64,000 nt of DNA from Bacteroidota bacterium (GTDB lineage: Bacteria > Bacteroidota > Ignavibacteria > Ignavibacteriales > Melioribacteraceae), in NCBI GenBank assembly GCA_018818165.1, contig JAHISP010000060.1, positions 1 to 64,000 of the forward strand, given 5' to 3'. The notes below the pieces were generated by a model. It did no database searches, had not been told where the DNA came from, and was given only the letters and a program-made list of their open reading frames with translations. Of the stretch, positions 35,315 through 44,639 are shown piece by piece; the stretch's first letter is position 1; each line of letters opens with the position of its first letter. The position numbers and the translations under genes were made by a program.

Positions 35315-36895
35315 TTAAATTTTATTTTTCTTTATAAATTCTTCAGCTTCATTTACTGAATTAAAATATCCAATTCGAACACGGTTCCAAGTACTTCCTT
35401 TGGTTTTGATAAAAACCTTAAAAATAAATGCATCAAATCCGCGTTTTTTTAATTTATTAACTTCCTTTTCTGCAATATTTGCACTCTTCCATGATGAAAC
35501 TTGTACAGTATATCTCTTTCCATCAAAATAAATTCGGTCTGTAATTGTCTGTTCATTTGCAATTTCGCGGTACATTTCAGTTGAAACTGTTTTTGTTACT
35601 TCAGCTTTTACCTGTTTTTTTTCCTCTTTTGGAATAATTTTATTCTGCTGCTCCAATTTTCTAATTTCGGCAAGTTTTTCCTCTTCGCTTTGTTCAACTG
35701 TTTTAATTTCTTCTTTAATTGGAATTTTTTCATCAACAATTTTTACAGAATCATTTAAATTAGTAGAATCTATAATTCCTATTTCAGCGTTATTTGACTC
35801 CTGTAAATTGACAATCTCAGAGTCACCTACTAATTCGGTTTCACTTGTAGGCAAAAAAATAAATATTGCAGCTATTGCAATTATAACTATGGACAAAGCA
35901 ATATAAAAAATCGGATTCTTTAATATTCCACCAGATTTATTCCTAATTGCAGAATAACTTTCACGCTTGTGTGTAACTTTCTTGCTTTCTTTTGTATTAT
36001 TTATAGTAGGATTTTCATTCGGCAATATATCATTTTGTTGTTCTTCAGGAGCTTCATCTAAAATTTCTTGTGCTTCATCCTGATTGTCTTCTTTTATATA
36101 ATTTTCTAATTCATCAAAAGGATTCTTATTATCAATATTTCCATTTTTACTCTCTGTTACTCCAAAATCATCATTTGAAATATTATCATCTTCTAATGAA
36201 TCACCAAAATCAGAAATCTCCTCGTCTTCTAATAAATCATCAGAATTATTAACAATATCTAATTCTTCGTTTCTATCAAGAATAAGCTCATCATCTTCTA
36301 ATTCTGAATTATCAGAATCTATTAGAAAATCCTTATTAATTTTTACTTCTGTTGTCTCGTCTTCATCACTGCCAAATGATTCTAAATCCTCTTTGCTAAA
36401 AATATCTGTTGACTTAAAATCAATATTTTCTTCGTTTTCTAATTTTAATGAAGAAAACGAAACATTGTTAAGTAAATCAAAATTTTGCAATATTTCACCA
36501 CTTTCAATAAACTCTATAATTCTAGTTTCATTATGTTCATCATAAATTTCAGAATCAGAAATTACAGTAGGTCTATTTACGCCAATATCAAAAATAGAAT
36601 CATCAAGTTTATCAGACGTTTGAGATTCGCTATTTACTTCAAATGAAAGTATTGATTCCTCTGAAGTTTCGCCTTCTGGTAAAAATATTAGAATTTCCTT
36701 TTCACTTTCCTCTCCCCTTCTTTCCATTCTAGAAAGCGGTTCTCTCTTAACTTGAAAATGCCCAATTCCATCAAGTTTAAGTGTATTATTACCACTTAAA
36801 TATTCTGATAATTTCTTGATAAAAGCAGAAAAAGTTTCATCACTTTCGCTTCTTAATATTTCTAACACTATTTCTTTAAATGCTATTTTATTCAT
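35315..36895 (-). CDS. HU-CCDC81-like / membrane helix / SPOR-domain protein
   Basis: The N-terminal about 75 residues (MNKIAFKEIVLEILRSE ... LKLDGIGHFQVKREPLSR) look like the bacterial HU-CCDC81 domain. A long acidic low-complexity region rich in D, E, S and N follows (about 80-300), then one membrane helix (PIFYIALSIVIIAIAAIFIF, about 325-345), and a C-terminal SPOR domain (RYTVQVSSWKSANIAEKEVNKLKKRGFDAF). SPOR binds denuded peptidoglycan at division sites. HU-CCDC81 fused to SPOR is known from Bacteroidota and is proposed to link chromosome or cytoplasmic contacts to the envelope. The start is set at 36895 because GGAAAAAGAA precedes it; an upstream ATG at 36907 lacks a site. It lies between an OM barrel gene and exbB. 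Confidence 0.85.
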   Translation of the reverse strand: MNKIAFKEIVLEILRSESDETFSAFIKKLSEYLSGNNTLKLDGIGHFQVKREPLSRMERRGEESEKEILIFLPEGETSEESILSFEVNSESQTSDKLDDSIFDIGVNRPTVISDSEIYDEHNETRIIEFIESGEILQNFDLLNNVSFSSLKLENEENIDFKSTDIFSKEDLESFGSDEDETTEVKINKDFLIDSDNSELEDDELILDRNEELDIVNNSDDLLEDEEISDFGDSLEDDNISNDDFGVTESKNGNIDNKNPFDELENYIKEDNQDEAQEILDEAPEEQQNDILPNENPTINNTKESKKVTHKRESYSAIRNKSGGILKNPIFYIALSIVIIAIAAIFIFLPTSETELVGDSEIVNLQESNNAEIGIIDSTNLNDSVKIVDEKIPIKEEIKTVEQSEEEKLAEIRKLEQQNKIIPKEEKKQVKAEVTKTVSTEMYREIANEQTITDRIYFDGKRYTVQVSSWKSANIAEKEVNKLKKRGFDAFIFKVFIKTKGSTWNRVRIGYFNSVNEAEEFIKKNKI

Positions 36896-36925
36896 TTCTT
36901 TTTCCATTTATTGTGGAAATAATTT

Positions 36926-38524
36926 TTACCATCTATACTCAATACCAGCAATAACATCAAATGGTTTTTCCTCATAACCTTTCCATAAGTAATCTTTTCT
37001 ATTTAAAAGATTCTGAAAATCGCAAGTTAATGCAAAACTGCTAAATATACTATATTTCAAATATAAACCTAAATTTATGTAATCAGGAATAGTACGAGTA
37101 TTTAGCAAATTACTGTATGTGGATTTTGAATAATTAAGTTTCAATTTTGAATATAAGCCAAAATTAAACATATATCCATAAAATACATCTGCTTTAAGAA
37201 TTGGTTTATATGGAATTTTATAATCATTTAAATCTGTAATATTTTGAAATTGGAAATTGGCAAAAAGTTCGCCAAATTGCTTTGTATTGATAAGTATATT
37301 CAAGAATCCACCATTTTCTTTAATATCATTAGCAATAACAATGTTAAATTTATTGTCATTACTTAAATCTTCAAAAAAGTGATAATTATCATATTTTGAT
37401 GAATACAAACCTGCATTTATTTCGAACATATCTGAAAAGTCATATTTTATTGCAAATCTAATATTGGAATTATTCTTACTAAAAATATTTTGAACACTTT
37501 TTTCAAAATATCTATTTTCATTTAATAATGTTTGCTGAGTTATCAATTCAGAATCTCCTTCATAAGATAAAAACAAAGAAATTCCTTTATCAACAAAAAC
37601 AGAAAGCATTGCTAATGGTGCAAACAAATTATTTGTATCTAATTGTGAATAGTGAGCACCAACTTTAAATTCAAATATTTTTGAATTAAGAAAATGGAAA
37701 AATGCTTTGCCACTAAAATATGCTGCATTTTTATCGCCAAGCAGATTATTATTAACATTTTGTAATTGATAAGTTCCGTTTCCACTTATTCCAAATGAAC
37801 CAAATTTATAGTTAATGAATCCGCTTGTAGAAATTATATTTTCAGATGTATTATCTTGTTTCATTTTAAGATAATTTGTACTGAGATTAATTCCATACTT
37901 AAAATTTTTATTTAATTGATTTGATAAGAAAAACTTACCTCCATAATATTCATTTTCTCTAGAATTTGATGGATTTTTGGTACCGTAATAATAGTATAAA
38001 TCACGTATAAAATTACCTTCAACTCCAATTGATAAACCCGGAAAAACTTTTGCGTTGTGATTTACGAAATAATTAAATTTAGCTTTTGCACCTGAAGTAT
38101 TATAACCCGCATAAGGGATATATTTTCGCTCGTCACGTCCAAAAATATGAGAGTTAAAAAGATAATCAGCATTATTGAAGCCAATAAACAAATCGCCAAT
38201 TGGAAGTGTTTGTAATCCAGCTCCCAATTGAAGTAAAGCATTATATTTTTCATCTGTAGAACTTAGGTCCATTTCCTTCTTAATTGGACTTGAGTTATCT
38301 AAAAGCGAAAATTCTTCAGTATTATAATTTGGAGTTAAAAAGCTGTTTCCAACAATAGGCACAAACTCAGATTTCTTTTTGTCAACTATTGGTATTGATA
38401 CTTCTTGAATTCCAGTGATAACAAATGCCGGTAATTCAATACCTTGATTGGTGTTTCCTTCTTGGGCAAAAAGCAAAATATTGCCAAATAGAATAAGAAT
38501 GAATATTATTTTTTTTATTCGCAT
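36926..38524 (-). CDS. Outer-membrane beta-barrel protein of the TonB-linked cluster
   Basis: The 532-residue protein has a signal peptide (ending LLFAQ), a short periplasmic segment containing PAFVITG, and then about 430 residues of alternating strands ending in VIAGIEYRW, a classic barrel end with terminal aromatic residue. The barrel strands resemble TonB-dependent receptors (NLLNRKDYLW near the end), but I see no plug domain of normal size. Encoded 6 bp after the TPR gene and 30 bp before the SPOR gene. It may be the outer-membrane partner of the TonB protein in this cluster. Confidence 0.75.
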   Translation of the reverse strand: MRIKKIIFILILFGNILLFAQEGNTNQGIELPAFVITGIQEVSIPIVDKKKSEFVPIVGNSFLTPNYNTEEFSLLDNSSPIKKEMDLSSTDEKYNALLQLGAGLQTLPIGDLFIGFNNADYLFNSHIFGRDERKYIPYAGYNTSGAKAKFNYFVNHNAKVFPGLSIGVEGNFIRDLYYYYGTKNPSNSRENEYYGGKFFLSNQLNKNFKYGINLSTNYLKMKQDNTSENIISTSGFINYKFGSFGISGNGTYQLQNVNNNLLGDKNAAYFSGKAFFHFLNSKIFEFKVGAHYSQLDTNNLFAPLAMLSVFVDKGISLFLSYEGDSELITQQTLLNENRYFEKSVQNIFSKNNSNIRFAIKYDFSDMFEINAGLYSSKYDNYHFFEDLSNDNKFNIVIANDIKENGGFLNILINTKQFGELFANFQFQNITDLNDYKIPYKPILKADVFYGYMFNFGLYSKLKLNYSKSTYSNLLNTRTIPDYINLGLYLKYSIFSSFALTCDFQNLLNRKDYLWKGYEEKPFDVIAGIEYRW

Positions 38525-38530
38525 AAATTA

Positions 38531-41506
38531 TTAAACTCTATTTAATTTATTTTTGGCTTCTTTTCCATATTCATCATATTGATGTTTTTGGAGAACTGCT
38601 TGAAACATTTTACGTGCGTTTACTTTGTCGTTTATTTTTATGTAACTATCACCAAGTTTTAAAAGTGATTTTGTATACCATTCATCATAAGAAGCAAAAA
38701 CCGTTCTAACTCTAACTAATGAAGAAATTGCGGAATCATATTTTTTCTGTTCAAATCGTGAAACACCCAGATAGTATTGAGCTTTTGCACCAATATCGTC
38801 GCTTCTATTTTCTGCAACTTCGCTGAACAATTGTTCCGCATTTGTAAGTCTTCCATTAGTAATTTCTAAAATTCCAATTTCAATTTTTGCTTTATCAGAA
38901 AATAAAGTCTTGTCATAATAGTTAATTATTTCGTTGAAAGCTTTATAAGCATTTGCCTCGTCTTTGGCATTTATAAAAGCTATTCCCTGCAAAAATAGAA
39001 TTTCTTCAGCTTTTGGTGATTCTGATATTTTAGGTAGAACTTCAGAATACAGTAGTGTTTCATTTTTGTAATTTTTACTTTCTGAATAAATTTTACCTAA
39101 TTCAACAATTGCTTCAATTCCATAATCAGACTTAATATGTTTATCAATAATTTCCTTAAAATATTCTGATGCCTCATTTTTTTCTTTAAGTTGCAGCGCA
39201 CTTTTACCCATCCAATAAAGAGCTTCAGGAACAAGCTTACTTTTAGGATAGAAATTTATCATTTCAGAATATCCAGTCATTGCGCTTTTATAATTGCCAA
39301 AACTAAAATATATTTCACCCTTTTTCATTAAAATTTTATCACTATTCTCTAAATGTGGATATTTTTCAATATATCCATTTATTAACGAAATAGCGTCTTC
39401 TGGACGATTAAGAGCAAGATAGCAATATTGAATTCCATTCATAGCATCATAAACAAAAGATGTTTTAGGAAATTCGTTTATTATTTTTAGATAATATACA
39501 ATTGCTGAATCATAATCAGAACCATTATAATATGAATCTCCTATTGAATAAAGGGCAATTGGAATAATTGAAGATTTTGGATAATCAATTATTAATTTTT
39601 TATAGTTGATAATTGCAGAATTGAAATCCTTTTTTTGAAAATTTATCCAGCCTATTAAATATTGTGCATCATCCTGATATTTTGATTTTGGATAGCTCTT
39701 TAATAATAGATTCAACTTATTTATTGCTTCTTTACTATTACCAGATTTGAATAGAGACTGACCATATTGAAATAAAACAAAATCGTTATCTTTTCTATTA
39801 GAATATTTTTTGAAATATTTTTTATATTCGTCACTAGCTAAATCAAAATTTTTCATTCCAAAATAGCTATCAGCAAGGCGCAACTGGGCATCAATTATAT
39901 TGCTATTATTTTTATACTTTGAAATGTATTCTTTGAAGTAATAAACTGCATTTGCATAATCTTTGGAATTAAAATACGAATAAGCCATTCCATATAATGC
40001 CGTTTTCCCAATGTAATCATCCCCAATATCAACGCGAGAGTAGTGCTGCTGTGCATTTCTAAATTCACCCTTTGCAAAATATGTTTCAGCAAGATAAAAA
40101 TGAGTTGTTCTTGGCTCAAATTCTCTAGCTCTAGAAGACAAATCAGTAAGGTTCATAATTGCATCATCATATTTCCCAGTAAAATATTGCGCTGCACCAA
40201 GACCTAAAATTGCTCTATTGGAAATATCCTGCGAAAGCAAAGGAATTTTCAGTGCTTTGCTAAAATATAATTCCGCTTCCATGTAATTTTCGTTTTCAAG
40301 GTTAATTTCACCCAATAGAATAAGTGCTCTACTCTTATAATGCAAATTATTAGAATATGAGGCTAAACTTAAATTCTTTGAGGCTTCTTTATATTCCTTT
40401 CTATTATATTGAATTATTCCTATTGATACTCTCACAGCATCAGTATAATTATTTGTCTCATATTTATTTAAAAAATCATCATAAATTTTCTCGGCAGCAC
40501 CAGTTTCTCCCAAATAGCGCTTACATTCGCCTTTCCAATACAAAGATTTAATTGATAACGAATCACTTTTTTCACTTGAGGAAATCTCAGTAAAACCATT
40601 ATAAGCTTCACCAAAGTTTTCCTGTTGAAAATTAACCCAGGCAATTCCAAATTTAAGTTCTCTCTCAATATTCTCAGAAGAATTTTTTGCTAAAACATTA
40701 CGATAGGTTTCTTCAGCTTTATTATATTGATTTAATCTAAAATATGAATTAGCTAATAAATAGCCCGCTTCTATCTGTTCCTTTTCTTCAAGTTTATTAA
40801 TCAGTGGATCAGTTAATTCCAGAATAGCTCTATCATATTCCTTAAGTTTAAAATAACTTCCACCAATTCTTAATTGTGCACTTGGTAATAATTTGCTTTC
40901 AGGGTGGAATGCTAAAAGTTCATCATAATAAGTTACAGCGTTTGAATATTTGCCTTGTCGCTCATAAATATAAGCAAGAGAATAAATTGTATAATCAATT
41001 TTGCTGCTATATTTGTCAAGTGAAACAGCTTGTAGAAGAAAATCCTCAGCCTCAATAAATTTATTTTCATTTATGTAAGATTGACCAATCCAATAATATG
41101 CTAAGCCAATTTTGTCATCATTTGGATATTCTTTGATGAGAATTAATAATTTTTCTCTTGTTCGAGCATAGTCATTTACCTGAAAATATGTTGTACCTAA
41201 TTTAAAAAGAGCTTCCCCTCTAAAATTAGAAAATCTGTATTCATGAATAAAATGCTCAAATTCTGCAATTGCACCATTCATTAAACCCATTTTAAGAAGA
41301 CAATCCGCAGCATAATATTTTGAAGAAACAACAAAGTTTTCATCAATGTCATCCATTGTTGAAATGTTCTGAAATATTTCCCTTGCTTCAATAAAATGAC
41401 TAGAGTTATAAAGCTCCATTGCCTCAGAAAACACATCCCCATTTTGAGAATAGATTAATGTAGATAAAAGTGTAACGATGATTAAAATTTTAATAACTGT
41501 TTTCAT
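38531..41506 (-). CDS. Large periplasmic TPR protein (YbgF/BamD-like repeats)
   Basis: The 991-residue protein has a signal peptide (IIVTLLSTLIYSQ) and at least twenty tetratricopeptide units of about 35-37 residues, for example YYWIGQSYINENKFIEAEDFL and LYSIGDSYYNGSDYDSAIVYY. The pattern with a PxSxxxxxAL turn between units matches the YbgF/CpoB and BamD type of outer-envelope TPR. It is the first gene of the six-gene cluster (TPR, OM barrel, SPOR, ExbB, ExbD, TonB). In analogy to CpoB of the Tol-Pal system it may coordinate the envelope machine; that is an inference. Confidence 0.85.
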   Translation of the reverse strand: MKTVIKILIIVTLLSTLIYSQNGDVFSEAMELYNSSHFIEAREIFQNISTMDDIDENFVVSSKYYAADCLLKMGLMNGAIAEFEHFIHEYRFSNFRGEALFKLGTTYFQVNDYARTREKLLILIKEYPNDDKIGLAYYWIGQSYINENKFIEAEDFLLQAVSLDKYSSKIDYTIYSLAYIYERQGKYSNAVTYYDELLAFHPESKLLPSAQLRIGGSYFKLKEYDRAILELTDPLINKLEEKEQIEAGYLLANSYFRLNQYNKAEETYRNVLAKNSSENIERELKFGIAWVNFQQENFGEAYNGFTEISSSEKSDSLSIKSLYWKGECKRYLGETGAAEKIYDDFLNKYETNNYTDAVRVSIGIIQYNRKEYKEASKNLSLASYSNNLHYKSRALILLGEINLENENYMEAELYFSKALKIPLLSQDISNRAILGLGAAQYFTGKYDDAIMNLTDLSSRAREFEPRTTHFYLAETYFAKGEFRNAQQHYSRVDIGDDYIGKTALYGMAYSYFNSKDYANAVYYFKEYISKYKNNSNIIDAQLRLADSYFGMKNFDLASDEYKKYFKKYSNRKDNDFVLFQYGQSLFKSGNSKEAINKLNLLLKSYPKSKYQDDAQYLIGWINFQKKDFNSAIINYKKLIIDYPKSSIIPIALYSIGDSYYNGSDYDSAIVYYLKIINEFPKTSFVYDAMNGIQYCYLALNRPEDAISLINGYIEKYPHLENSDKILMKKGEIYFSFGNYKSAMTGYSEMINFYPKSKLVPEALYWMGKSALQLKEKNEASEYFKEIIDKHIKSDYGIEAIVELGKIYSESKNYKNETLLYSEVLPKISESPKAEEILFLQGIAFINAKDEANAYKAFNEIINYYDKTLFSDKAKIEIGILEITNGRLTNAEQLFSEVAENRSDDIGAKAQYYLGVSRFEQKKYDSAISSLVRVRTVFASYDEWYTKSLLKLGDSYIKINDKVNARKMFQAVLQKHQYDEYGKEAKNKLNRV

Positions 41507-41817
41507 ATAAAGTATTACCGAAGTTCTTCTTTTTTAGTCCAGCATTGTTAAATAGCAAATATGAGTTACTCAAAAAGTAAATAAGTCTTTTCAATAAATC
41601 AGTTAAAAATAACTAAAAATAGAGTAATATTTTTGAAATTATTTTTAATCTTGCTTGAATAAACACTCACATTACATAATATGTTCCATAAACTAATAAA
41701 ATATAAAGCTGCATCTATACAAAAAATATTTTGGATTAAATTTATTATGTTTAATTTCTTTTAAAGTAATTATTTATATTTAGTAACAACATTACTAACA
41801 AAACATGCGAGGAAAAA
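41507..41817. other. Divergent intergenic region
   Basis: The 311 bp separate the TPR-led minus-strand cluster from a plus-strand barrel gene, so both promoters lie here. It is over 75% AT by eye. A sequence like TATATTTA (41776 region) is close to the Bacteroidota -7 box for the plus-strand gene, but it lacks the final G. Nothing else recognised. Confidence 0.5.
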
Positions 41818-42402
41818 ATGGGAAAAAATATTTTATTTATCATGTTATTTACAGCACTAATTTCATCTTTAACTTTTGGACAGTCAATAAAAGTTGGAGT
41901 TGGCGGTGGCTATACTGCTCTTACTGGTGATAATAGCTTTACTGCAGAAGATGCATTAAATTTGAATTCTGGAATTCATTATGGCGGAAAAATTCTAGTT
42001 AGTCTTCCAGTTTTACCAATTCAATTTGCTGCAAATATTTATTATAATCCATTATCAAATGAGTATACAGAACCAATAACAAACACAACCATAAAAACGG
42101 AAACTAGTTTCTTATCAATTGGATTAGGTGCAGAATTTACATTAATACCTGGCCCAATTCAACCATATCTAGCTGGTGAGTTGCTATATACTTCTTTTGG
42201 AGAGGCAACTGTAAACGATTTTTCAGCTAGCGAAGCTGAAAGTAAAACAGGTTTGGGTCTTGGAGCTGGTTTATATTTTAAATTACTTCCTGTAATTAAT
42301 TTAGATTTTTCAGCACATTACAATATGAATACATTGTTAAGCAGTGGAGATGCATTAAACTCAACTCATGTTAGATTAAATGTTTTGTTTAATATTTTGT
42401 AG
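41818..42402 (+). CDS. Small outer-membrane beta-barrel protein (OmpA-N/OmpW-like)
   Basis: The 194-residue protein has a signal peptide (ending SLTFGQ) and then about eight amphipathic strands, with KVGVGGGYTALTG at the start and HVRLNVLFNIL at the end. Size and strand number suit an eight-stranded barrel of the OmpA N-domain or OmpW type. GAGGAAA precedes the ATG. No function can be assigned. A bidirectional terminator follows. Confidence 0.7.
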   Translation: MGKNILFIMLFTALISSLTFGQSIKVGVGGGYTALTGDNSFTAEDALNLNSGIHYGGKILVSLPVLPIQFAANIYYNPLSNEYTEPITNTTIKTETSFLSIGLGAEFTLIPGPIQPYLAGELLYTSFGEATVNDFSASEAESKTGLGLGAGLYFKLLPVINLDFSAHYNMNTLLSSGDALNSTHVRLNVLFNIL

Positions 42403-42419
42403 CATTATTCTTTAAAATA

Positions 42420-42453
42420 AAAAAGCCCTAATTATAACAATTTAGGGCTTTTT
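42420..42453. terminator. Bidirectional rho-independent terminator
   Basis: AAAAAGCCCTAA (42420-42431) pairs perfectly with TTAGGGCTTTTT (42442-42453) around a 10-base loop, with A/T runs on both sides. It lies between the convergent barrel and TPR genes and can stop transcription from both. Confidence 0.92.
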
Positions 42454-42459
42454 AATAAT

Positions 42460-43221
42460 TTATTTATTCATTTGCTTCAATTCGTATTCACTATTAGCTT
42501 TATATGTTTTATCTTTTACCGATGTACCAAAACTCTCTTTCGCTTTTTCGTTATTTCCAAGGCCTTTGAATGCTAAACCTTTATAATAATATCCAGCACC
42601 AGGTGAAATGTCTTTTCTATTATTGATAGCATTATCAGCGGCTTCTAAAGCATTTTCATATTGGGCTAATTCAATATAGATTTCTGCTAAAGTTAAATAA
42701 GCAGAATCATATTTATAATTTTTTACACCTTCATTTAAATATGAAATTGCTTGCTGATGTTTTCCATCACGCTTTGCTTCTTGCCCTAATTGTGTATATG
42801 AGAGACCAATAAATTTTTGAATTTTAGATTTCCCTTTTTTGTCATCTGTTTTTTCTAAATATTTATTGAAATTATCAATTGCTGCCTGATAATTTTTAAG
42901 CGAATAATAAGTTGTACCAAGACCACTATAAGCAGCCATAAAATTAGGATCTATTTCAATGCATTGCAAAAGTGACTTTTCAGCATCTTCAAATTTCCTT
43001 AATTTCTTCTCAGCAATACTTTTTTGATAATAAATATTTGGATGTTTTTGAATTAAAATTGCTGCATTATATTTTTCAATTGCTCCATTGTATTGACCAG
43101 ATTTTATTAACTTATTCCCATCATTATAGAGCAGAGCTGCATCATTATTCATCTCTTGTCCAATAAGAAATGTACTTGCTAATAAAAATATAAATAGAAT
43201 TGATTTGCTTAAATTGTTCAT
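42460..43221 (-). CDS. Exported TPR protein
   Basis: The 253-residue protein starts with a signal peptide (SILFIFLLASTFLIG) and has about five TPR units (NDGNKLIKSGQYNGAIEKYNA, AYSGLGTTYYSLKNYQAAIDNF, YYYKGLAFKGLGNNEKAKESF). TPR arrays mediate protein contacts; no enzymatic domain is present. It stands alone between the terminator and the tRNA gene, with the tRNA 33 bp upstream on the same strand. Confidence 0.8.
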   Translation of the reverse strand: MNNLSKSILFIFLLASTFLIGQEMNNDAALLYNDGNKLIKSGQYNGAIEKYNAAILIQKHPNIYYQKSIAEKKLRKFEDAEKSLLQCIEIDPNFMAAYSGLGTTYYSLKNYQAAIDNFNKYLEKTDDKKGKSKIQKFIGLSYTQLGQEAKRDGKHQQAISYLNEGVKNYKYDSAYLTLAEIYIELAQYENALEAADNAINNRKDISPGAGYYYKGLAFKGLGNNEKAKESFGTSVKDKTYKANSEYELKQMNK

Positions 43222-43254
43222 AGATATTTCCTATATTACTTAAAAAAAAACGAG

Positions 43255-43338
43255 TGCGGAAGGCGGGACTTGAACCCGCATGCCCAGAAGAGCACTACCC
43301 CCTCAAGATAGCATGTCTACCAATTTCATCACTTCCGC
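43255..43338 (-). tRNA. tRNA-Leu (anticodon GAG)
   Basis: The minus strand folds as a class II tRNA of 84 nt: acceptor GCGGAAG pairs with CTTCCGC and an A discriminator; the D arm holds AAATTGGTAGAC; the anticodon stem CTATC/GGTAG encloses TTGAGGG, giving anticodon GAG; a long variable arm (TGCTCTTCTGGGCA) marks leucine; the T arm is GCGGG-TTCAAGT-CCCGC. The CCA end is not encoded. GAG reads CTC and CTT codons. Confidence 0.96.
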
Positions 43339-43352
43339 AAAAACTAGAATAA

Positions 43353-43383
43353 CAAAGATACATGAGGTAGATTAAAAAATCAA
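43353..43383 (-). promoter_or_regulatory. Bacteroidota-type promoter of tRNA-Leu
   Basis: On the minus strand TTG (43383-43381) is followed by 20 bp and then TATCTTTG (43360-43353), an exact match to the phylum's TAnnTTTG -7 element with normal spacing. The tRNA begins 14 bp further. The region upstream to 43637 shows nothing else. Confidence 0.75.
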
Positions 43384-43637
43384 TAACTTTTGCTATAATG
43401 AAAGAATTAACAACCGACATTTTGACAAAACTACTAGAGAATTGTTCCAAATATTTCTTAAGAATTTACAAAGTCTTATAATTTTGGTCAATTAAAATAT
43501 TATGGAATAGAATTAGATATGAAATCAATCCATTTTTGAGTCCTAAATGATAAATGAAAACTTGTTTTTGATAACTGTTATTTTTGATAACAAATATTAA
43601 AGTAAAATTTTATTCACTTATTTATTTCAAAAAAAAA

Positions 43638-44144
43638 CTAATTATAAGGCTTCCTCCTTTCACCTTGTTTTATAAACTGATGTCTAATTTCATTTCTAAA
43701 GTTGGATTCAAAAACAATTAATTCTGCAATTTGCTTTTCTGAAAGTATATCTTTTAATGAATTAAAGAATTTTTCCCGTTGCGCTAACATTTCTTTTTCA
43801 ATTGCAAAAATTTCTGCAATTCTTTGTTTATAATCTATTTCATCTTTTAACTTAAAACTTTCATTTAGTTTATCATAGAGCAAATCTCTTTTGTCTATTA
43901 AAGCTCTTTGGCTATCTAGATGTTCATCTCGCCGCGAAAAAAATTTAAGCGTAGTTGCTTCATCTAAATTAAGTAATTCAATTATTTTAATTTTCTCTAA
44001 TTGTTCTATTTTGCCATGCATTCTGCTCCATTCACCTGGAGGATTATTTCGCTGTGCAAATAACATTACATTAAATAAAAGCACAAATATGCTTGTTGAA
44101 ATAGCTAATTGTTTAATAAAAAAGTTTGATTTTTTATTTACCAT
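43638..44144 (-). CDS. Small exported helical protein, LTXXQ/Spy-like
   Basis: The 168-residue protein has a signal anchor or signal peptide (STSIFVLLFNVMLFAQ) and a charged all-helical mature part with EKIKIIELLNLDEATTLKFF and LKDILSEKQIAELIVFE, similar in layout to Spy/CpxP-type LTXXQ proteins that bind unfolded periplasmic proteins. It is the third gene of the sigma/anti-sigma operon (9 bp after the anti-sigma gene), so it may be a periplasmic sensor for that pair. Confidence 0.65.
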   Translation of the reverse strand: MVNKKSNFFIKQLAISTSIFVLLFNVMLFAQRNNPPGEWSRMHGKIEQLEKIKIIELLNLDEATTLKFFSRRDEHLDSQRALIDKRDLLYDKLNESFKLKDEIDYKQRIAEIFAIEKEMLAQREKFFNSLKDILSEKQIAELIVFESNFRNEIRHQFIKQGERRKPYN

Positions 44145-44153
44145 GATTGTCTC

Positions 44154-44639
44154 CTAAAATATTTTTTTATTAATATTTTCATAAATTTCATCTAAATCAT
44201 TATCAGATAATTGCTTTATGTCATAATGTAGAAAACGACTACTAGAAAAGTCAATTTCATTTTTGAAATAGTTTGCATAATCTAAATCAATATCTCCATC
44301 CAATATACTTGAAAAATACATTTCTTCATCAATCCAAAGTGCTGTTTCGGAAAAAAAGAAATCTGAATCATTCAAAGAAACCTTATTACTAAAATCAATT
44401 AATTGAAAAGAAACAAGAAAACTTACTATAAATATCATTGCATATCCAAAAGATGGATTTAGATGAAACATTTTTTTACTTTTTCTTTCATCAAGTTTAT
44501 TTAGAACTCTGGAATTAATATTATTAAAATAAGATTCATTATTTGGCGAGTTCTTAAAATTTCTATAAATTTCAACTTTGTGAGTTAATTGATTCTCCAA
44601 CAATTTTATTTCATCTAATTCATTATTATTCTGGTCCAT
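44154..44639 (-). CDS. Predicted membrane anti-sigma factor
   Basis: The 161-residue protein has a cytoplasmic N-terminus of about 65 residues, one helix (FGYAMIFIVSFLVSFQLIDF) and a periplasmic acidic domain of about 75 residues. No zinc-binding motif is present. Assignment rests on its position: its start overlaps the ECF sigma gene by 14 bp, the normal arrangement for a cognate anti-sigma factor. Confidence 0.7.
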   Translation of the reverse strand: MDQNNNELDEIKLLENQLTHKVEIYRNFKNSPNNESYFNNINSRVLNKLDERKSKKMFHLNPSFGYAMIFIVSFLVSFQLIDFSNKVSLNDSDFFFSETALWIDEEMYFSSILDGDIDLDYANYFKNEIDFSSSRFLHYDIKQLSDNDLDEIYENINKKIF

